A DNA stretch of 64,000 nt from Sulfuricella sp. (lineage in GTDB: Bacteria > Pseudomonadota > Gammaproteobacteria > Burkholderiales > Sulfuricellaceae), in the NCBI GenBank assembly GCA_023266195.1, contig JAHFRP010000004.1, forward strand, positions 173,604 through 237,603, in the 5' to 3' direction. Position numbers and translations under genes: made by a program. Below, in pieces: positions 22,294-31,355 of the stretch (position 1 is its first letter; each line of letters opens with the position of its first letter). The notes beneath the pieces are model-generated. The model did not search any database. It saw only the letters and a list, made by a program, of their open reading frames with translations, and was not told the origin of the DNA.

Positions 22294-23768
22294 GTCGAAT
22301 CCCCTTGTGCCTCAAAACTCTTCACTACCCGCTCCATCCGCATAAAGCGCGATCCCTTCACCAGCACCGTCACCTCGGGCGCCAGCAGGTTCTCCACGTC
22401 GTGCAGCAAATCCTCGATGTATTCGAAATGCCGCCCGCCCGCGCCGAAAGCCTCGGCTGCGGCAGCGGAAAGCTCGCCCAGGGCGAACAGCTGGTCGATT
22501 CCGGCGGTCTTCGCCGCCGCGCCGACTTCGGCATGCAGCGCGCGCGCCGCGTCGCCCAGTTCGCCCATGTCGCCCAGCACCAGCACTTTCCTGCCCGGCA
22601 TGGCGGCGAGCACGGCGATGGCCGCCCTGACCGAACCGGGATTGGCGTTGTAGGTGTCGTCGATCAGGGTGGCGCCGTGCAGGCCGGCAAGTTTCCGCAG
22701 CCGGCCCTTGACCGCCGCGACCTGCGCCAGTCCCTTGGCGATGGCGCCATGGCCGATGCCCAGCGCCGTCGCCACCGCGGCGGCGGCAAGCGCATTGCGC
22801 ACGTTGTGCTCGCCCGGCACTGGCAGCGCCACGGCGAAGCGCCCCTGCGGCGTGGATACTTCGATATCGCTGCCGAACGGCTGGAGGCGGAAGGTTCCGC
22901 TCACTTCAGCCGGCCGTTCCAGGCCGAAGCGGACGATGCGGCGACCCGCGGCCGAGTCCTGCCACAGCGCGGCATGGGGGTCGTCGGCGTTGATCACGGC
23001 GGTGCCGTCCGCCGCCAGCCCCTGGAATATCTCGCCCTTGGCGTGCGCCACTTGCTCCACCGGATCAAAACCGGCGCCCTTCACGTTTGCCCCCTCTCCC
23101 GTCTCGCCGTGGTCGCTGCGTAGCAGCGGGAACCCGGCGGGGACACCCCTTGCGGGTGCAGGGAGAGGGTTGGGGAGAGGGAAGCCGGCCAAATGCGCCG
23201 CCTGGGCGTTGATCACCAGCGCCACGTCGGGCCGCGCGATCCGGGTCAGGTAGGCGATTTCGCCCGGATGGTTCATGCCCATCTCGATCACGGCGTAGCG
23301 ATGGGTATCGCGCAGCTTGAGCAGGGTCAGCGGCAGGCCGATATCGTTGTTGAGGTTGCCTTGGGTGGCGAGCACCGCGTCCGCCTCGCCGACCTCGGCG
23401 CGCAGGACGGCGGCGATCATTTCCTTCACCGTGGTCTTGCCGCTGCTGCCGGTCAGGCCCACCACCGGAATTGAAAAACGCGCGCGCCAGTGCGCTGCCA
23501 GCGCGCCCAACGCAAGCCGGGCGTCTTCCACCCGCAGCAGCGGAATATCGCCCCAGGCCGGATCGACGCGATCCACCAGGACACCCGCCGCGCCCTGGGC
23601 GATGGCCTGGACAACGTAATCGTGGCCGTCGAAATGCTCGCCCCGAAGCGCCACGAACAGGTCGCCCACGGCAATCGCGCGGCTGTCGGTGGTGACGCCC
23701 GCGAACTCGCGATCTTCGCCACTGGCCGCGCCGTTCAGCGCCGCTGCCGCTTCACTCAGGCGCATCAT
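22278..23768 (-). CDS. murF: UDP-MurNAc-tripeptide--D-Ala-D-Ala ligase with in-frame palindromic element
   Basis: 496 aa, about 35-40 longer than normal. MurF adds D-Ala-D-Ala to complete the pentapeptide. Motifs: [20 protein letters not shown] loop [31 protein letters not shown]. After QAAHLAGF the expected [12 protein letters not shown] is reached only after about 35 extra residues (about 195-229; [20 protein letters not shown] and onward) encoded by a CCCTCTCCC/GAGAGGG repeat. Its hairpin core is also found at 54660-54740. The start overlaps the murE stop (ATGA). Confidence 0.97.
   Translation of the reverse strand: MMRLSEAAAALNGAASGEDREFAGVTTDSRAIAVGDLFVALRGEHFDGHDYVVQAIAQGAAGVLVDRVDPAWGDIPLLRVEDARLALGALAAHWRARFSIPVVGLTGSSGKTTVKEMIAAVLRAEVGEADAVLATQGNLNNDIGLPLTLLKLRDTHRYAVIEMGMNHPGEIAYLTRIARPDVALVINAQAAHLAGFPLPNPLPAPARGVPAGFPLLRSDHGETGEGANVKGAGFDPVEQVAHAKGEIFQGLAADGTAVINADDPHAALWQDSAAGRRIVRFGLERPAEVSGTFRLQPFGSDIEVSTPQGRFAVALPVPGEHNVRNALAAAAVATALGIGHGAIAKGLAQVAAVKGRLRKLAGLHGATLIDDTYNANPGSVRAAIAVLAAMPGRKVLVLGDMGELGDAARALHAEVGAAAKTAGIDQLFALGELSAAAAEAFGAGGRHFEYIEDLLHDVENLLAPEVTVLVKGSRFMRMERVVKSFEAQGDSTCCSH
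23088..23184. repeat. Palindromic CCCTCTCCC/GAGAGGG element inside murF
   Basis: Starts CCCCCTCTCCCGTCTCGCCG and ends GGGAGAGGGTTGGGGAGAGGG. The core GCTGCGTAGCAGCGGGAACC and the CCCCTTGCGGGTG hairpin are nearly identical to the intergenic copy at 54625-54775. Confidence 0.88.
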
Positions 23769-25243
23769 GCCGCCGTCCTTTCCAGAATTCGCCGCGCCAC
23801 ATCCACATCGGAAAACGGCAGGCGCACGCCGTTGATTTCCTGATAATCCTCATGTCCCTTGCCGGCGATCAGCACGATGTCGCCGGGCTTCGCTTCGCGC
23901 ACGGCGGCGTCGATGGCGGCGGCGCGGTCTTCGATCACGCGGTGGTTGGCGCCCATGCCGGCGACGATGTCGGCGATGATGGCGCCGGCTTCTTCGCCGC
24001 GCGGGTTGTCGCTGGTCACGATCACGCCGTCCGCCAAGCGGGATGCGGCCTCGCCCATCAGCGGGCGCTTGCCGCGGTCGCGCTCGCCGCCGCAGCCGAA
24101 CACGCACACCAGACGCCCCCCGCCGTTCAGGATTTCACGCAGGGTACCGAGCACTTTTTCCAGCGCGTCCGGGGTGTGGGCGTAATCCACCACCACCAGC
24201 GGCCGGCCTTCGCCGCCCAGGCGCTGAAACCGTCCCGGAACGGCCTCGACGCGGCCGAGCTCGCGCACCGCGTCTTCCAGCCCGACGCCGCTCACCAGCA
24301 GCACCGCCAGCACCGCCAGCAGATTGGCCGCGTTGAAGCGCCCGAGCAGCGCGCTCTGCACCATGGCGCGTCCCCATGGCGTCACCGCCTCGAAGCGGAT
24401 GCCTTCCGCGTCGGCCACCAGGTCGTGCGCCAGCACGGCGAATCGGCAGTTGTCCGTGTTGCCGTGCAGGCTGTAGCCGACGGTTTGCACCCCGCCGCAG
24501 CCGAGCTTGCCGGCGAGTTCCGCGCCGAAAGGATCGTCCAGGTTGAGCACGGCGTATTTCAGCTCCGGCCAGGCGAACAGGCCGGCCTTGGCGGCGGCGT
24601 AGGACGCCATGTCGCCGTGGTAATCGAGGTGATCGCGCGACAAATTGGTCAGCATCGCCACGTCGAAACGCACGCCGTTGACCCGCCCCTGCGCCAGACC
24701 GTGGGATGAAACCTCCATCGCCGCGCATTGCGCGCCGTCGGCGAGGTAGTCGCGCAGCATGCCATGCAGGCTGACCGCGTCCGGCGTGGTGTTGGCGGAC
24801 GGCGTCAGCGCGTCCGGGAAGCCGTTGCCGAGCGTGCCCACCACGGCGGTTTTCCGGCCCAGCGCGCCGAGGCATTGCGCCAGCCAGTGGCTGCACGAAG
24901 TCTTGCCGTTGGTGCCGGTGATGCCGATGCTCCACAGCCGGCGCGACGGCTCGCCGTAGACCTGGCTAGCGATGGCGCCGATCTTGTCGCGCAGCCCGTC
25001 GACCGGGAGGTTCGGCAAGGTCCATTCGGGATTCCACTCGAAACCATCGCGTTCCCACAGCACCGCCCCGGCCCCGGCAGCGACCGCCTGGGCGATGAAA
25101 AGACGCCCGTCGAGCCGCTCGCCCCGGTAGGCGGCGAAGGCATCGCCCGGCCCAATATTCCGGCTATCCACGCTCATGCCGCGCACTCCCGCCCCCGCCA
25201 GGAAGCCGGCCACAGACTGCCGCTCGCCACGCGCCGGATTCAT
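23765..25243 (-). CDS. murE: UDP-MurNAc-L-Ala-D-Glu--meso-diaminopimelate ligase
   Basis: 492 aa. Motifs: SVDSRNIGPGDAFAAYRG, ATP loop GITGTNGKTSCSHW, EVSSHGLAQGR, and the diaminopimelate-recognition motif DNPRGEE (DNPR). No insertion. The ATG at 25243 overlaps the ftsI stop (ATGA). A much longer frame that runs on into ftsI is a shadow. Confidence 0.98.
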   Translation of the reverse strand: MNPARGERQSVAGFLAGAGVRGMSVDSRNIGPGDAFAAYRGERLDGRLFIAQAVAAGAGAVLWERDGFEWNPEWTLPNLPVDGLRDKIGAIASQVYGEPSRRLWSIGITGTNGKTSCSHWLAQCLGALGRKTAVVGTLGNGFPDALTPSANTTPDAVSLHGMLRDYLADGAQCAAMEVSSHGLAQGRVNGVRFDVAMLTNLSRDHLDYHGDMASYAAAKAGLFAWPELKYAVLNLDDPFGAELAGKLGCGGVQTVGYSLHGNTDNCRFAVLAHDLVADAEGIRFEAVTPWGRAMVQSALLGRFNAANLLAVLAVLLVSGVGLEDAVRELGRVEAVPGRFQRLGGEGRPLVVVDYAHTPDALEKVLGTLREILNGGGRLVCVFGCGGERDRGKRPLMGEAASRLADGVIVTSDNPRGEEAGAIIADIVAGMGANHRVIEDRAAAIDAAVREAKPGDIVLIAGKGHEDYQEINGVRLPFSDVDVARRILERTAA

Positions 25244-26988
25244 ACCACCTCCTTCACTTCGGGCGCGTTGTCCGGCGGCAAGATGTTGCCGGTAGGCGCA
25301 TCGGGAGGCACGGACAGCAGGCGCAGCGCGCCCGCCATCACCTGGCTGAATATCGGTGCGGCGACGACGCCGCCGTAGTACTGGCCGTTGGAGGGCTCGT
25401 CGATCATCACCGCGATGATCAGGCGCGGGTCGGAAGCCGGCGCCAGGCCGACGAACGACGCGACGTAGCGGCTCTCCGCGTAGCGGCCGTTTTCTTCCTT
25501 GTGCGCGGTGCCGGTCTTGCCCGCCACGCGATAGCCCATCACCTGGGCGTGGGGCGCCGTACCGCCGGCCTGCACCACCAGTTCCAGCATGCCGCGCACC
25601 GCTTGCGAGGTCTGCGGCGAAATCACCTTCACTCCTGCCGCAGGGGCGTCCAGCTTGAGCAGCGATATCGGCTTGATCTCGCCGTCGCCGGTGAAGGCCA
25701 TGTAGGCGTGGGCAAGCTGCAGCAGGCTGGCGGAAATGCCGTGGCCGTAAGCCATGGTCGCCTGCTCGATCGGCTGCCAGGTCTTGTAGGCGCGCAGCTT
25801 GCCGGTCGCCTCGCCGGGGAAGCCGGCGTGCGGCGCTTTGCCGAAGCCCATGCGGTCGAACACGCTCCACAGGTATTCGGGTTCGAGCGACAGCGCCATC
25901 TTGGCCGCGCCGACGTTGCTGGATTTCTGGATCACCTGCGCCACGCTGATCAGGCCGTAATCGTGCGTGTCGTGGATCGTCGCCGCGCCGACGGTGTAGG
26001 TGCCGGGCCCGGTCTGGATCGGCGTATCCGGCTTGAACTTGCCCGCTTCCAGCGCCGCCGCGGCGGTGAACGGCTTCATGATCGACCCCGGCTCGAACAT
26101 GTCGGTGACGGCCCGGTTGCGCGTGCTGTTGCGGTCGAGCCTGGCGCGGTTGTTCGGGTTGTAGGCCGGCAGGTTGGCGAGGGCGAGAATTTCGCCGGTC
26201 TTGGCGTCGAGCACCACGATGGCGCCGGCCTTGGCCTTGTTTGCGACAACCGCCGCCTTCAGCTCGCGGTAGGCGAGGTACTGGATCTTGCGGTCGATGC
26301 TGAGCGCCAGGTCGTGCCCTTCCTGCGGCGCGCGCACGCTTTCGACGTCCTCGACGATGTGGCCGAGGCGGTCCTTGATCACGTGCCGGCTGCCCGGCTT
26401 GCCGGCGAGCCAGGCCTGGTAGGTCAGTTCGAGCCCTTCCTGGCCGTTGTCGTCGACGCCGGTGAAGCCGAGCAGATGCGCCACCACTTCCCCGGCCGGG
26501 TAATAGCGGCGGTATTCGCGGCGCAGGAACACGCCCGGCGCATCGACCTGCATCACGCGGGCGGCGGTTTCCGGCGGCACCTGGCGCTTGAGATAGACGA
26601 AATCGCGCTGGCTCTGGCTGAAGCGGCTCTTTACGTCGTCTTCGCTCATGTCCAGGGTTTTCGCCAGTTGGTGGACGCGCGCCGGGGTGATTTCGAAATC
26701 CTTCGGGCTGACCCACACCGACTCGACCGGCGTGCTGATCGCCAGCGGCTCGCCGTTGCGGTCGGTGATCATGCCGCGATGCGCGGTCAGCTCGATCACG
26801 CGGCGATAGCGCTCGTCGCCCTTCTGCCGCAGGAAATCGTTGTCCAGCCCCTGCAGGTACAGCGCCCGCACGATCAGCCCGAGAAACCACAGCAGCACGA
26901 TGCCGACCAGAATGCGCGAACGCCCGGCGGGCAGCTTCAACATCGGTACGCTGCGGCCGGGCGGAACGCCGTTCATGACGTAGCTCAC
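25240..26988 (-). CDS. ftsI: Septal peptidoglycan transpeptidase FtsI (PBP3)
   Basis: About 582 aa. One N-terminal transmembrane helix (RILVGIVLLWFLGLIVRAL), a PBP dimer domain, then the transpeptidase with active-site SIMK in EPGSIMKPF, the KSSN motif and AGKTGTA. I place the start at a GTG whose bases overlap the ftsL stop (GTGA at 26985-26988); an ATG lies 12 bases later at 26976. It works with FtsW as the septal synthase. Confidence 0.97.
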   Translation of the reverse strand: MSYVMNGVPPGRSVPMLKLPAGRSRILVGIVLLWFLGLIVRALYLQGLDNDFLRQKGDERYRRVIELTAHRGMITDRNGEPLAISTPVESVWVSPKDFEITPARVHQLAKTLDMSEDDVKSRFSQSQRDFVYLKRQVPPETAARVMQVDAPGVFLRREYRRYYPAGEVVAHLLGFTGVDDNGQEGLELTYQAWLAGKPGSRHVIKDRLGHIVEDVESVRAPQEGHDLALSIDRKIQYLAYRELKAAVVANKAKAGAIVVLDAKTGEILALANLPAYNPNNRARLDRNSTRNRAVTDMFEPGSIMKPFTAAAALEAGKFKPDTPIQTGPGTYTVGAATIHDTHDYGLISVAQVIQKSSNVGAAKMALSLEPEYLWSVFDRMGFGKAPHAGFPGEATGKLRAYKTWQPIEQATMAYGHGISASLLQLAHAYMAFTGDGEIKPISLLKLDAPAAGVKVISPQTSQAVRGMLELVVQAGGTAPHAQVMGYRVAGKTGTAHKEENGRYAESRYVASFVGLAPASDPRLIIAVMIDEPSNGQYYGGVVAAPIFSQVMAGALRLLSVPPDAPTGNILPPDNAPEVKEVV

Positions 26989-27263
26989 GGCTTGCCCTTT
27001 TCCGCCGGGCGCACCACCTGGATGCGCGCCGGATCGGGCACCTGCATCTGCAGGTAGGCCGTGGCGATTTTTTCGATCCGGGCATGCATCGCCCAGGTGC
27101 TTTGCTCCAACTGCAACTGCCCCCACTCCACTTCCATCTTTTTCGCCAGTTCCTGCTCCTGCTCCAGCTCGATGAAGATCTTGCGCGCCTTGTGCTGGGC
27201 AGTGACCACTCCCATCGCGCAGACGGTGGCGATCAGCACCAGCAGCAGGTTGAGCTTGGTCAT
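26985..27263 (-). CDS. ftsL: Cell division protein FtsL
   Basis: 92 aa. One transmembrane helix (LNLLLVLIATVCAMGVVTAQ) followed by a leucine-zipper-like coiled coil (FIELEQEQELAKKMEVEW). FtsL joins FtsB and FtsQ to activate septal synthesis. It starts one base after the rsmH stop and overlaps ftsI. Confidence 0.95.
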   Translation of the reverse strand: MTKLNLLLVLIATVCAMGVVTAQHKARKIFIELEQEQELAKKMEVEWGQLQLEQSTWAMHARIEKIATAYLQMQVPDPARIQVVRPAEKGKP

Positions 27264-27264
27264 A

Positions 27265-28200
27265 TCAGGAATCCCGAGTACGTTCGGCCGCGCGCATCAC
27301 GGCGCTGCGCGAGCGCGGGTTGGCGGCCACTTCCTCCGCCGACGGGCGAACGGATTTGCCGACCAGGCGCAATCGGGGCGCCGGCAGCTCAGCCGCGCGC
27401 ACCGGCAGCCGCGCCGGCATGAATGGCGGCAGCGCGGCGTCGCGCATGAAGCGCTTGACCACGCGGTCTTCGAGAGAATGGAAGCTGATCACCACCAGAC
27501 GGCCCGACGGCGCCAGCGCATCGACGCACTGAGGCAGCACTAGCGACAACTCCTCAAGCTCTTGATTGAGGTAAATCCGTAGAGCCTGAAAGGTGCGCGT
27601 TGCCGGGTCCTGATGTGGCTCGCGGCTTTTGACCGCTTTTGCCACGACCTGGGAAAGTTGGCGAGTAGTGACAATGGGCTCCCCCGCTCTAGCCGCAACA
27701 ATCGCCCTTGCAATCTGTTTAGCAAACCGTTCTTCACCATAATCTTTGATCACTCCACCAAGTTGTTGTTCACTGATTTCCGCCAGCAATTCGGCGGCGG
27801 TCTGGCCACGGCTCGTATCCATGCGCATGTCGAGCGGCCCGTCGAAGCGGAAACTGAAGCCCCGCGCCGCCTCGTCCAGCTGAGGAGAGGAAACCCCCAG
27901 GTCCAGCAGCACGCCATCCACTTTCGAAACGCCCAGATTTTCCAGCACGTCGTGCAGCTGGCCGAACGCGCTGTGCACGATCAGAAAACGGGGATTGGCA
28001 ATGGCGCGCGCCGCCTCCACCCCCGCCAGATCGCGATCCAGCGCGATCAATCGGCCCTCGGCGCCCAGCTTTTCCAGAATCAGCCGGCTGTGGCCGCCGC
28101 GGCCGAAGGTGCAATCCACGTACACCCCGTCCGGGCGCACGTTCAGCGCATCGACCGCCTCATCCAGCAGAACCGTTTTATGTTGAAAACCACCGCTCAC
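27265..28200 (-). CDS. rsmH: 16S rRNA (cytosine1402-N4)-methyltransferase RsmH
   Basis: 311 aa. SAM-dependent methyltransferase acting on C1402 of 16S rRNA. Motifs: [60 protein letters not shown], and the [13 protein letters not shown] ending. It begins at a GTG overlapping the mraZ stop (GTGA), which explains why no ATG stands before GGFQHKTV; longer upstream starts would overlap mraZ completely. Confidence 0.97.
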   Translation of the reverse strand: MSGGFQHKTVLLDEAVDALNVRPDGVYVDCTFGRGGHSRLILEKLGAEGRLIALDRDLAGVEAARAIANPRFLIVHSAFGQLHDVLENLGVSKVDGVLLDLGVSSPQLDEAARGFSFRFDGPLDMRMDTSRGQTAAELLAEISEQQLGGVIKDYGEERFAKQIARAIVAARAGEPIVTTRQLSQVVAKAVKSREPHQDPATRTFQALRIYLNQELEELSLVLPQCVDALAPSGRLVVISFHSLEDRVVKRFMRDAALPPFMPARLPVRAAELPAPRLRLVGKSVRPSAEEVAANPRSRSAVMRAAERTRDS

Positions 28201-28640
28201 AACGAGAAGTTTTCCAGCGCCGCCGGAACCGCGTTGCCCGGCGCCATGGCCTGCTCCATCTGGGCCTGCCAGCCTTCCATGCTCCACAGCTCGAAATGGC
28301 CGCCCTGACCGACCAGCATGGCTTCCTTTTCCAGACCGGCAAGCTTGCGCAGCACGGGCGAAACCAGCAGGCGGCCGGACGCGTCGAGCTCCTGCTCCTC
28401 GGCGTGGCCCAACAACAGGCGCTTCCAGGAACTGGCAACGGGGTCGAAACTCGGCAGTGAATTGATTTTTTCTTCGATCGGCAGCCAGGCAGGCTGAGGG
28501 TAGAGCAGCACGCAGCGGTGGGGGTGCGCAGTCATCACCAGCCGCCCGGAGGACTGGACCAACAGCGCGTCGCGATGCTTGCTCGGCACAGCCAAGCGAC
28601 CTTTCGCATCGAGATTCAAAGCCGTTGCACCGCGAAACAT
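28197..28640 (-). CDS. mraZ: Transcriptional regulator MraZ
   Basis: 147 aa with two SpoVT/AbrB-like halves ([23 protein letters not shown] and the second [18 protein letters not shown]). MraZ is a DNA-binding repressor of its own dcw operon. Its expected target, TGGG repeats spaced 10 bp, is present just upstream at 28675-28709. Confidence 0.98.
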   Translation of the reverse strand: MFRGATALNLDAKGRLAVPSKHRDALLVQSSGRLVMTAHPHRCVLLYPQPAWLPIEEKINSLPSFDPVASSWKRLLLGHAEEQELDASGRLLVSPVLRKLAGLEKEAMLVGQGGHFELWSMEGWQAQMEQAMAPGNAVPAALENFSL

Positions 28641-28674
28641 GACACCCCTTTACATCAAATCGGCGGAGTGGGCC

Positions 28675-28709
28675 CCCCACAATTTCCCACTTCTCACCAC
28701 TGTTTCCCA
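28675..28709 (-). promoter_or_regulatory. MraZ operator: four TGGNN boxes at 10-bp spacing
   Basis: Read on the minus strand, TGGGA (28705-28709), TGGTG (28695-28699), TGGGA (28685-28689) and TGGGG (28675-28679) are exactly 10 bp apart. The first base of the array is shared with the -10 box, so bound MraZ would block initiation. Confidence 0.85.
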
Positions 28710-28737
28710 CTATAGGCAATAAACAATGGGGGGTCAA
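28709..28737 (-). promoter_or_regulatory. Promoter Pmra of the dcw cluster
   Basis: Minus strand TTGACC (28732-28737), 17-bp spacer, TATAGT (28709-28714). The predicted start is near 28702, inside the MraZ box array. Confidence 0.8.
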
Positions 28738-28845
28738 GCTAAATTTCGGGTTTTTCCCTTTGGGGACAACGAGTTAATCGCAAAACCCAGAAAAACCAAT
28801 ACGCTTAAAAAATAGATAGATACAGAAAACACCGAAAGTGATTTG

Positions 28846-28922
28846 TGAGGAGTTTGAGTGAGGGGTGGGTGAGGAGTGAGTAATACCCTCTCCTCAATCC
28901 TCTCCCACGGGGCGGGAGAGGA
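28846..28922. repeat. Tandem GTGAGGAGT tract next to a CCCTCTCC/GGGAGAGG palindrome
   Basis: GTGAGGAGTTTGAGTGAGG and GTGAGGAGTGAG units (28846-28880) abut CCCTCTCCTCAATCCTCTCCCACGGGGCGGGAGAGG. These are the two repeat types found inside the mur genes, here side by side in the mraZ-rnpB gap. The rest of 28738-28952 is AT-richer and shows no gene. Confidence 0.75.
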
Positions 28923-28952
28923 GGCAAACAAGAAAAGCGCTTATTTTGATTT

Positions 28953-29319
28953 GAAGCTGGCCGATAAGCCGGGTTCTGTAAGGAGCCGGGCGGCTCCCTG
29001 ACAGTCATTCCTCTAGGCGCACGGTTACCCGTACGCTCGTGCAACCTACCCGCAGGCTCAGCGGGCCGCCTCAACGCCTGCCTATTTGGTCTTGCTCCGG
29101 ATGGGGTTTACCCTGCCACTGATGTTGCCATCAGCGCGGTGAGCTCTTACCTCGCCATTTCAACCTTACCTGATCCGCTTGCGCGGCCATCGGCGGTATA
29201 TTTTCTGTGGCACTTTCCATCGCCTCGCGGCGCCCGGCCGTTAACCGGCATCCTGCCCTATGGAGCCCGGACTTTCCTCTCCGCGCTTGCGCGCGCAGCG
29301 ACTGTCTGGCCAGCTTCAC
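28953..29319 (-). ncRNA. rnpB: RNase P RNA, bacterial class A
   Basis: On the minus strand the molecule opens GAAGCTGGCCAGACAGTCGC and contains the universally conserved GAGGAAAGTCCGGGCTCC, then GGTAAACCCCATCCGGAGCA and AGAGGAATGACTG, and closes ACAGAACCCGGCTTAT with the P1 complement GGCCAGCTTC. It is the catalytic RNA of tRNA 5' processing. Ends are set from the P1 pairing. A TACAAT -10-like box lies at 29324-29329. Confidence 0.97.
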
Positions 29320-29446
29320 GGCCATTGTATCATGCAGGCAAGGGATTCCCGGTTGCGTTGCTGCGTATAGGCTGTAGGGCAGGCTCGAGCCCGGTTTGGT
29401 GTGCGCTTCGCGCAAATGATTGATAGCCGGGGGCAGCCCGGCGGCT

Positions 29447-29640
29447 GAATACTTCTTTTGCTTCGCCAAAAGAAGTATTCAAGAAAAGGCGAGCCCCATC
29501 CGCCGCCCCTGCGGGGTTCCCTGCGTTGCTCGCCAAGCCGGGCGGCTGCGGAACTCGGCCTGCGGCCTCAGACAGTCCTCGCCGACTACCCCCGGCTTGG
29601 CTGCGCTACTCGGCGGCGAATCGAGGGGAATTCAAACCAA
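29447..29640. repeat. Composite repeat, copy A (hairpin plus GC-rich block)
   Basis: A perfect 14-bp hairpin (29447-29460 with 29467-29480, loop CTTCGC) is followed by CAAGAAAAGGCGAGCCCC, a GCGGGGTTCCCT motif and CTCGGCCTGCGGCCTCAGACA. The same order of modules appears inverted at 29949-30119. It contains no credible gene. Confidence 0.8.
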
Positions 29641-29712
29641 ACAACCCCATCCCCATCCTGACCTTCCCCTTGAAGGGGAAGGAACCTACCCTCTTCCCCA
29701 CCGGGGAGAGGG

Positions 29713-29880
29713 CTAGGAGCCTGTCGGACTTGAAGAATCGAAGCGAAAATTCGGCTGGGCGAGGACAGATTTTGCCGGTTTTGCAGGTCAATAGTCATTC
29801 TATTGACCAAAAAAGCGGCGAAATATGGACCGGCCAGGCGGATTTGCAGCCGATTTCCTTTAAGTCCGACAGGCTCCTAG
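29713..29880. mobile_element. MITE-like element, copy 1 (168 bp, 19-bp perfect TIRs)
   Basis: CTAGGAGCCTGTCGGACTT at 29713-29731 is the exact inverse of 29862-29880. The interior has no transposase. CTAG at both outer ends may be a 4-bp target duplication or part of the TIR. It interrupts a GGGAGAGGG...GGCTGGGGA tract, so it inserted into another repeat. Copy 2 is at 63677-63883. Confidence 0.85.
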
Positions 29881-29948
29881 GGCTGGGGACAGGGGAGTGG
29901 AAAGAATTGACTCAGTTCACGCCACCACCCGGCTCCCCCTCTGCACCG

Positions 29949-30119
29949 CCTCGGTTTGCCGGGCAAATCGGGGGCCGTCGGCTGCGTTTGTCTGAGGCCG
30001 CAGGCCGAGTTTTACGCAGCCGCCCGATTTGCCCGGCAAACCGAGGGAAGCCCGTAGGGCCGGTGCGGCGGGGCGGTTTTCTTGGATTACTTTCTTTGTC
30101 CGCACAAAGAAAGTAATCC
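29949..30119. repeat. Composite repeat, copy B, inverted
   Basis: A perfect 24-bp inverted repeat (29949-29972 with 30023-30046) encloses a further 9-bp stem. It is followed by the GC-rich spacer and a 16-bp perfect hairpin (30084-30099 with 30104-30119, loop CCGC). Module order and motifs match copy A in reverse. Confidence 0.8.
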
Positions 30120-30199
30120 GTCCGCCGGGCGGAACCGGCACCCAAACAACCGCGCGAAGCGCACAAAATCGGCCAAACTCAAAGCACTGGCAGAGCCAC

Positions 30200-31234
30200 T
30201 CAGGCCTCCAGCCTCCACCCCACCTTTTCCCCCGCCCGCATCGGCACCAGCGTTTCCCCGCCATACGGCAGCGAACCCGGCACCTCCCAACTTTCCTTCA
30301 CCAGGGTAATGGTGTCCGCATTGCGCGGCAGGCGGTAGAAATCCGCCCCGTGAAAGCTGGCAAAGCCTTCCAGCTTGTCGAGCGCCCCCGCCTGCTCGAA
30401 CGCCTCGGCATACAGCTCGATGCCGGCGTGGGCGGTGTACATGCCGGCGCAGCCGCAGGCGGTTTCCTTGGCATTTTTGGCGTGGGGGGCGCTGTCGGTG
30501 CCGAGGAAGAATTTCGGGCTGCCGCCGGTCGCCGCCACCAGCAGCGCCTGCCGGTGCTCTTCGCGTTTCAACACGGGCAGGCAGTAGTGGTGCGGGCGGA
30601 TGCCGCCGGCGAATAGGGCGTTGCGGTTCATCAGGAGGTGATGCGCGGTCAGCGTGGCGGCGACGTTGGACGATGCCGCCCCGACGAAGTCCACGCCGTC
30701 GCGGGTGGTGGCGTGCTCCAGCACCACGCGCAGGCCGGGAAAACGCTGCACCAGGGGCGCCAGCACGCGCTCGATGAAGATTTTTTCGCGGTCGAACACG
30801 TCCACTTCCGGATCGGTCACTTCGCCGTGCACCAGGAGCGGCAAACCTTGCTTCTCCATTTCCGCCAGGGCGGGCGCGCATTTGGCCAGATCGGTCACAC
30901 CCGAATCGGAATTGGTGGTGGCCCCGGCGGGATAGAGCTTGACGCCGTGCACCAGGCCACTCGCCTTGGCGCGGACGATTTCGTCCGGGGCGGTGTTGTC
31001 CGTGAGGTACAGGGCCATCAGCGGCTCGAACCGCGAACCAGCCGGCAGCGCGGCAAGAATGCGCTCGCGGTAGGCCGCCGCCAGCGCGGCGGTCGTCACC
31101 GGCGGGCGCAAATTGGGCATGACGATGGCGCGGCCGAAGCGGCGCGCGGTGTCCGGCAGGACGGCGCGGAGGAAATCGCCGTCGCGCAGGTGCAAATGCC
31201 AGTCGTCGGGGCGGATCAGGGTGAGTTTTTCCAT
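30200..31234 (-). CDS. pyrC: Dihydroorotase
   Basis: 344 aa from [20 protein letters not shown]. Zinc amidohydrolase making dihydroorotate in pyrimidine synthesis. Metal ligands: HLHLRD near residue 14, the carboxylated lysine in VKLYPAG, histidines in LLVHGEV and LEHATT, and the aspartate in GTDSAPH. Class II (E. coli-like) dihydroorotase of normal length. A longer start 16 codons upstream is less likely. Confidence 0.98.
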   Translation of the reverse strand: MEKLTLIRPDDWHLHLRDGDFLRAVLPDTARRFGRAIVMPNLRPPVTTAALAAAYRERILAALPAGSRFEPLMALYLTDNTAPDEIVRAKASGLVHGVKLYPAGATTNSDSGVTDLAKCAPALAEMEKQGLPLLVHGEVTDPEVDVFDREKIFIERVLAPLVQRFPGLRVVLEHATTRDGVDFVGAASSNVAATLTAHHLLMNRNALFAGGIRPHHYCLPVLKREEHRQALLVAATGGSPKFFLGTDSAPHAKNAKETACGCAGMYTAHAGIELYAEAFEQAGALDKLEGFASFHGADFYRLPRNADTITLVKESWEVPGSLPYGGETLVPMRAGEKVGWRLEA

Positions 31235-31261
31235 GGCATGAGCTTTGAAGTGCGATGGCGC

Positions 31262-31267
31262 ATTATA
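31262..31267 (-). promoter_or_regulatory. -10 box of pyrC
   Basis: A perfect TATAAT on the minus strand 28 bp upstream of the pyrC ATG. I see no good -35 hexamer at the right distance. Confidence 0.45.
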
Positions 31268-31355
31268 CGATGCGCTTGCCATGACGGTTCGGACAAAAAT
31301 CGACCCGCCGGCCCGATGCGGTTATACTTTTGCCTTGCTATCCCAAGCGGTTCCC

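Noticed and set aside
16306..23184. Frameshift or pseudogene status of murC and murF because of their insertions
   Set aside because: Reading frames are uninterrupted and all catalytic motifs are present on both sides.
29606..29810. Small open frames inside the MITE copies (e.g. reading DLQNRQNLSSPSR)
   Set aside because: They arise from repeat sequence, occur in both copies, and lack a start context or domain.
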